Origin: Cryptomeria japonica
Lineage: Eukaryota > Streptophyta > Pinopsida > Cupressales > Cupressaceae
NCBI RefSeq assembly: GCF_030272615.1
Contig: NC_081408.1
Location: 338,304,793-338,368,792, forward strand
Length of the DNA: 64,000 nt
Direction: 5' to 3'
Below are positions 59,907 to 64,000 of this stretch, piece by piece; the stretch's first letter is position 1; every line of letters starts with the position of its first letter. The notes under the pieces are model-generated. The model did not search any database. It worked only from the letters and a program-made list of their open reading frames with translations, and was not told the origin of the DNA. Made by a program: the position numbers and the translations under genes.

Positions 59907-60030
59907 CTGCAGGTAGCGCAACCCCCTCCCGCGGCCACTGTCAAAACTCGCGGTCCTTACGTAAAATAAGAATCCATCACCATGAATGTTTTTCCCGCCA
60001 TTGCTTCATCTGGAACCTGCATAACACGAA

Positions 60031-60057
60031 ACCCTAACCCAAATTTTGGGTTAGGGT
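60031..60057. repeat. Perfect 13-bp inverted repeat with CCCTAACCC core
   Basis: ACCCTAACCCAAA, one T, then TTTGGGTTAGGGT: 13-bp arms with a 1-bp centre. Plant telomere-like by sequence (CCCTAA), but only about two units. A hairpin or cruciform is possible. Confidence 0.9.
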
Positions 60058-60167
60058 AAACAAGAGTTAGTTTAAAAAAAAATAGAATGGATTGATTGTT
60101 TTTATAGATTTTATATTAGGTTAGTTTAATTTTTAATATATTTTAGTAGATATAAAAAGGGGGGGAA

Positions 60168-60192
60168 ACCCTATTCAAAATTCGAATAGGGT
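60168..60192. repeat. Second inverted repeat with ACCCTATTC arms
   Basis: ACCCTATTC at 60168-60176 and GAATAGGGT at 60184-60192, 7-bp loop. It lies 111 bp from the first hairpin and shares its ACCCTA start. Confidence 0.85.
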
Positions 60193-60324
60193 AACCCCAT
60201 TCATACTTAGAGTTAATAGAATTTTTATCAATGAGTTTATTGCTAATTATTTTAAAAAGGGTTATTTAGTTTAGTTATATCTTATAATTTAACTTATATA
60301 TTTCCCCTTTTAATTATTTCTATG

Positions 60325-60389
<65 letters not shown>

Positions 60390-60423
60390 TATGTTTACGT
60401 TTATATATATATATATATATATA
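60325..60423. repeat. TA microsatellite in two blocks
   Basis: Uninterrupted (TA)n at about 60325-60387, a short GGTATGTTTACGTT break, then (TA)n at 60402-60423. Confidence 0.95.
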
Positions 60424-61079
60424 AAGGTTTCGGTTTGAATTCCTTTGGGAGTATTTTATTATTGAGTATTTAATAAAATACTTGTGTAAATATTTAGCCA
60501 TAGGGGACTATTTTTAGTCCACACTAATTTTGGTTTTTCGAAATTAAATTTTATAGGGCAATTTTTCTTATGGTTTTAGTTAACCCTTTAGTCGATTTTT
60601 GTCGCATTTTATACTTGCTCAATTGATTATTAAATTTAATAATCTAAGTGCTAGTATTAATTTATTTATTCCTAGAGCACTTGAATGATTAATTGAGATT
60701 ATTAGTATCTCTTGTCAATTTAGTTAAAGATCATTTGTTTAAATTAATTTATTAATTAACGAAATAGTAATGACACCTTTGGATAATTATTTTCCGCATT
60801 TAATAATTTTTGCATGCATGATTAAGTTAGTTAGATTAACTTTAGTAAACAACTCTTTTATTTCCAAAGTTAAACCATAGTTAAGACAAGACTTGATTAT
60901 TGCATCTTTATTTTAGCACATTTAGTTTTATTAGGATGTTTTTAAAAAAAAAAAATTGTTTCGTTTTTGCCCAAAAGTTTGGGCATGACACCTTGCAGGT
61001 TGTTCATCTAAAACTTCAGTCAGGGCAACCCTCTGCAATGCTCTCTTTTTTTATTTATTTGCATTTTTTGTGTGTTCAA

Positions 61080-62178
61080 ATTTTTCATAGTAATCACGAA
61101 ATTGAAAATCTGGGCTTGCTAAAGCAATTGAATGTTTGAAAGGTGAAATAGCGGAGGCTCTAGTTCCACCTATGCCTGTGGTTTTAACTAATGCATTATG
61201 AGGAGTACCAACAACCATTCCTGATCCTATCCCACTATCACTTGCATGTGTAATTTTTATAGTCTTTTGAGGGGTCTATTCTGAAGCTGCAAATGATAGA
61301 TTCGTAGTAGCAGTGGCACTAGATATAGGATTCTGAATAGTATGAGTATCTACCACTAGTGGCCTCTTGTGAGAGATATTTTTTTGTTGCACTTGTCCAA
61401 CATCAAGACAACTAGTATCAGTAGTAGTACCCATGCCAACCCCACCAATCGCAGTGGCACTTGACTGAACAATAATAGGAATACTATCCCCAAATTTCCC
61501 ACCAGTGGCAGTGGCACTTGATTCACCACCAAAGGGAATACCATGATGTGGTGGTGGTTGTGAATTTGAACCTCTAACAAATGCAGGTGGACCTAGAGGG
61601 TAACGAGTAGCACCTTTCCGTTATGAATCTGACAAATCAAGTCCAATGACTAGTTTAATAGGAGCATTTGATTTTCAATCTGATAGAAGTTGTACCTCAA
61701 GTGGAAACCAAATGCCTTCTCCTCTAGGACCTAGACCACCACCTTCAAAAGCCATTTTTTCCACAATGTTTGCCCCTTTGCTATATTTTTCTTTCATGGA
61801 CTCATTGACTCCACCTAATATTGCAGGGACTATAGTAGTTGTTGGAGTGGCCTCAACCTCATACTCATTTTCATCATCACTCTTGTCATATGTTGTTGTG
61901 GGATTCTCCATATTCCACAATTTTCTAAACTCTACATCCTTGTCGATGGTCTCAAATTCAGCACTGGTCTTTGGTTCACCGAGATTCTTCCTCATAGTCC
62001 AAAAATCATTTATTCTGGTTTGAATCCAACATATGTCTGTACATTCTTGCAGAATTGTTTTGGGAATAGATTTGTTAGATGGATTAGAAAATTTTTGGTA
62101 GAAATTGTAGGACCTCCTATTTTGGATGCCCTGTTTTGTTGTTCTCTGTGTGTGCAATGCCATAATTTGTGATGACAA
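61080..62178 (-). pseudogene. Minus-strand protein middle part with G-patch-like motif
   Basis: Minus strand. 62178-61675 gives IQNRRSYNFYQKFSNPSNKS, WIQTRINDFWTMRKNLGEP, an acidic stretch, then KGANIVEKMAFEGGGLGPRG and EGIWFPLEV (about 61770-61690), which matches the spacing of a G-patch (aromatic/glycine-rich RNA-binding motif; GxGLG core). Past a TAG (61672-61674) the frame continues as a Ser/Thr/Gly-rich linker with repeated SSATATGG/SSATAIGG (61515-61320) and ends near 61080. It is N-terminal to the coiled coil of 55387-56760. Family not named with confidence. Confidence 0.45.
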
Positions 62179-62410
62179 TTCATCTATTGAAATGTTATTG
62201 TCGGTGGAAATTTCTCCATCTCTTTTTTCACCTCATCCCAGGAGTCTATGTTTCTAAATGTTTCAAGCAATGATTTAATTTCATGTTGACATAACACTAA
62301 AGATTTCCTATTTTTCTTAAGACTTGCTTGAACTACATCAATTGAATCATACTACCAAAGACCTCATCACCACAGCTAAAAATTGTCAAAAAATCATGTG
62401 CCACATTGAA

Positions 62411-63485
62411 TTATTTTCTCTCAAATGTGAACCCTCCACATGAGAAAGGCAAGGAAGCAAATATGCTCTTCTTTTGTTGACCATGAAAGTGCCTATCTAT
62501 GCTCTCCAACTGCCATACATATTCCAGTGCAAATACCCTCTCTGTCACATGTATTCGAAGTCTGTAGGGTTTTACTTCTGATCCGTAAAACCTTAACACA
62601 GTGTATTCTTCCATGAAGAACCAATCAGCGAATTGTATTTGACTTCCAAGTTGAATGCAATCTCTACAAGACACAAGCAATCTAGGCATTGGAGTGCTTG
62701 TAATTTCATTATACGTTGGTGCCAAAAAGAAGTCTACAAAATGGTTGTAGTTATTTCTGTTATCATGCATCCTTATCTTAGGTGTCCATTCATATATTGG
62801 ACACTCTTTTCTGTTCCGAGTCTTCTCATCAATCTTATAGTTCACAATGTGAAGATTGTTGGTCTTGAATATTGCATGATACTTGGATAGAAGAAGATAC
62901 CACAAGTAGGATGAAAACTTAAATGTCTTATAGGAACATTTTTTTATCATTAGTAATTGTTTTTGCATGGATTTAACAACATGCTCAACAAAATTATATC
63001 TTATTGGTTTACTTACACAATAGATATTAAAAATCATTTCAAGAAGGCTAGCACCCACTTCCTTATCACTTTCCAATCCTAGGCAAAATGTCAACAAGTA
63101 AATAGTATCCCGAACCCATGGAACAAAAATATTACAATCATAAGGAAGCTTATGATTCCAATCTAATAGAGTACCACACATTATTAGAGCTTTAATAAAT
63201 GAATCTCTATGACTTGGATCAAGACTCTCATAATTCTCTGCCAGCTTTCCTAGGTCAATGTGGACGTTTGAGTTTTGTGCTTCAAACCCTAGGTTCAACA
63301 AACGAGCAAATTCTCCCTCATTTATGGATAGAATTTCCTCTTGTCTATTTTTATTGATAATTGATTTTTTATCTTCATCATAATTTTCAGCACAAGCCAT
63401 GACAAATTCAGGGCAAGGGAATACTTCAGGTAACACTATGCTTCCCAATCCAGCATCCCACGATGCGATTTTATTTGTTCTTTGT
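62411..63485 (-). pseudogene. Minus-strand 'mobile-like' protein, N-terminal part
   Basis: A clean 345-codon frame ends at TAG 62411-62413. Its first recorded codon is TTG at 63448, but the frame is open further upstream to about 63485 (reading ...IASWDAGLGSIVLPEVFPCPEF), so the true start is not an ATG inside it; a splice or frameshift from 63486-63704 is likely. Features: YESLDPSHRDSFIKALIMCG, WNHKLPYDCNIFVPWVRDTI, NRKECPIYEWTPKIRMHDNRN, YNHFVDFFLAPTYNEITS, IQFADWFFMEEYTVLRFYG, RIHVTERVFALEYVWQLESID. It resembles uncharacterised plant proteins linked to retroelements. No enzymatic motif is recognisable. Codon quality suggests it was coding until recently. Confidence 0.55.
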
Positions 63486-63704
63486 TTAACATTGTGTTAA
63501 AAACAATAAATGTTGCCCTTCTTGGATCTGCCTCCTTATTAGACAATGCATATCTAATTTATATGATACACTTTTCACTATGGATAGTAGGGACATAAAT
63601 ATTATGGTATTCATCAATGAAAATTGGTGTTTTAACCAGTTCGGTTGGGTATTTTTTATTCACTTGGCTTTCTGTTGAACTACTGCTTCCCGGTTTCCCC
63701 ATCG
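63486..63704 (-). pseudogene. Possible first exon of the minus-strand protein
   Basis: ATG at 63702-63704 opens MGKPGSSSSTESQVNKKYP, then FIDEYHNIYVPTIHSEK, with one TAA after about 50 codons. The frame then continues NKEADPRRATFIVFNTM up to the joint with the longer frame in a different phase. The RRATFIVF/IASWDAGLGS order suggests one protein interrupted by a small frame change. Confidence 0.35.
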
Positions 63705-64000
63705 TTGTTATTGTTAATAATTCAAAATAATCCTAGATACAAGCTTGAAAAATGCTAACCCTCAAATTGAACCAGGAGATTAAAAAAATTAAAAAATTTG
63801 GGATGTAGGTGTTTTAGATTTTACCTGAAATTTCTATTTCACTAGATTGGTGCAAACAGACTGTTGCATTCCTCAATCTTGTAGCCATTTCTGAATCTCC
63901 CTGGATTTACTAGTTTGTCAATGAAATGAAATACAATTATGAGTCACTTATTTTCAAAACACTGAAAAAGTAATGGCAAAATTTCTAGAATCCTGTTATA
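63705..64000. other. Unassigned window end
   Basis: Upstream flank of the minus-strand frame; AT-rich. One short minus frame (MATRLRNATVCLHQSSEIEIS, about 63898-63835) followed by GGTAAAAT could be a 5' exon but has no other support. Confidence 0.3.

Larger units (their letters stand above)
56770..60990. other. About 4.2 kb AT-rich non-coding block (insertion-like)
   Basis: No supported coding frame. Left edge begins TGTTGGAACTATT (56771); right edge ends GGGCATGACA (60990). These look like LTR ends (TG...CA), so a very long solo LTR or other insertion is possible, but no matching 5-bp flanks were found (TTTCA against CCTTG). Inside are a 71-bp tandem duplication, a 36-bp GC-rich repeat, hairpins and TA tracts (listed separately). 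GC content is visibly higher at 57,480-58,740. Confidence 0.4.

Noticed and set aside
59616-60037. Arg-rich proteins encoded by the GC-rich island on either strand
   Set aside because: Open frames in GC-rich repeats occur by chance; no start context, no homologous motif, AT-rich non-coding flanks.
60031-60057. Interstitial telomere array
   Set aside because: Only about two CCCTAA-like units in an inverted arrangement; no tandem array.

Overview
The window reads as a piece of a large, repeat-filled plant nuclear genome. No intact host gene was recognised. The element mix suggests a gymnosperm: Tat-lineage Ty3/gypsy elements with two RNase H domains, Ty1/copia elements primed by initiator Met-tRNA, an L1-type LINE, a hAT relic, and long 'plant mobile-like' reading frames tied to retroelements. 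The organism is an inference; the element classes are read from the sequence. No tRNA, rRNA or CRISPR array was seen.

Layout. (1) 1-2600: a decayed Ty3/gypsy gag-protease relic (+). (2) 3012-18541: a Tat element T1 (+) with 1.1 kb LTRs and a perfect CCTAG target-site duplication (TSD). It keeps protease, the second ('archaeal') RNase H and integrase, but has lost gag, reverse transcriptase (RT) and the first RNase H. A LINE (about 7550-13683) sits between protease and the pre-RT linker, and carries an extra long reading frame downstream of its RNase H. (3) 18547-21850: mostly non-coding, with a short coiled-coil relic at 19210-19527. (4) 21850-38195: a second Tat element T2 (-), split by copia element C1 (+, 24099-37108, TSD GTTGG), which is itself split by copia element C2 (-, 26094-33180, TSD AATTC). 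(5) 38196-50922: a Ty3/gypsy element G1 (+), probably chromovirus-like, with 5' LTR, gag, protease, RT, RNase H and most of integrase. It is split by N1 (-, 40927-48942), a copia-like element with LTRs, primer binding site and polypurine tract but no pol. In place of pol N1 has a coiled-coil/five-zinc-knuckle frame and a frame of about 1,125 codons. (6) 50923-54500: a hAT transposase relic (+). (7) 55390-63705: a decayed minus-strand frame family with a G-patch-like motif and coiled coils, split by about 4.2 kb of AT-rich non-coding DNA (56770-60990) that holds a GC-rich tandem repeat, telomere-like hairpins and a TA microsatellite.

Order of events from nesting: LINE after T1; C1 after T2; C2 after C1; N1 after G1. 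Premature stops are largely TAG, often where relatives have Gln or Trp, as expected from deamination of methylated CHG cytosines; the clearest case is five TAG codons in 66 nt at 19273-19338.

Best candidates for something undescribed are N1 (a trans-mobilised element with novel cargo, possibly helped by C2-type copias), the extra frame fused to the LINE, and the same style of cargo protein appearing in different retroelement classes. Percent divergences quoted are rough hand counts.
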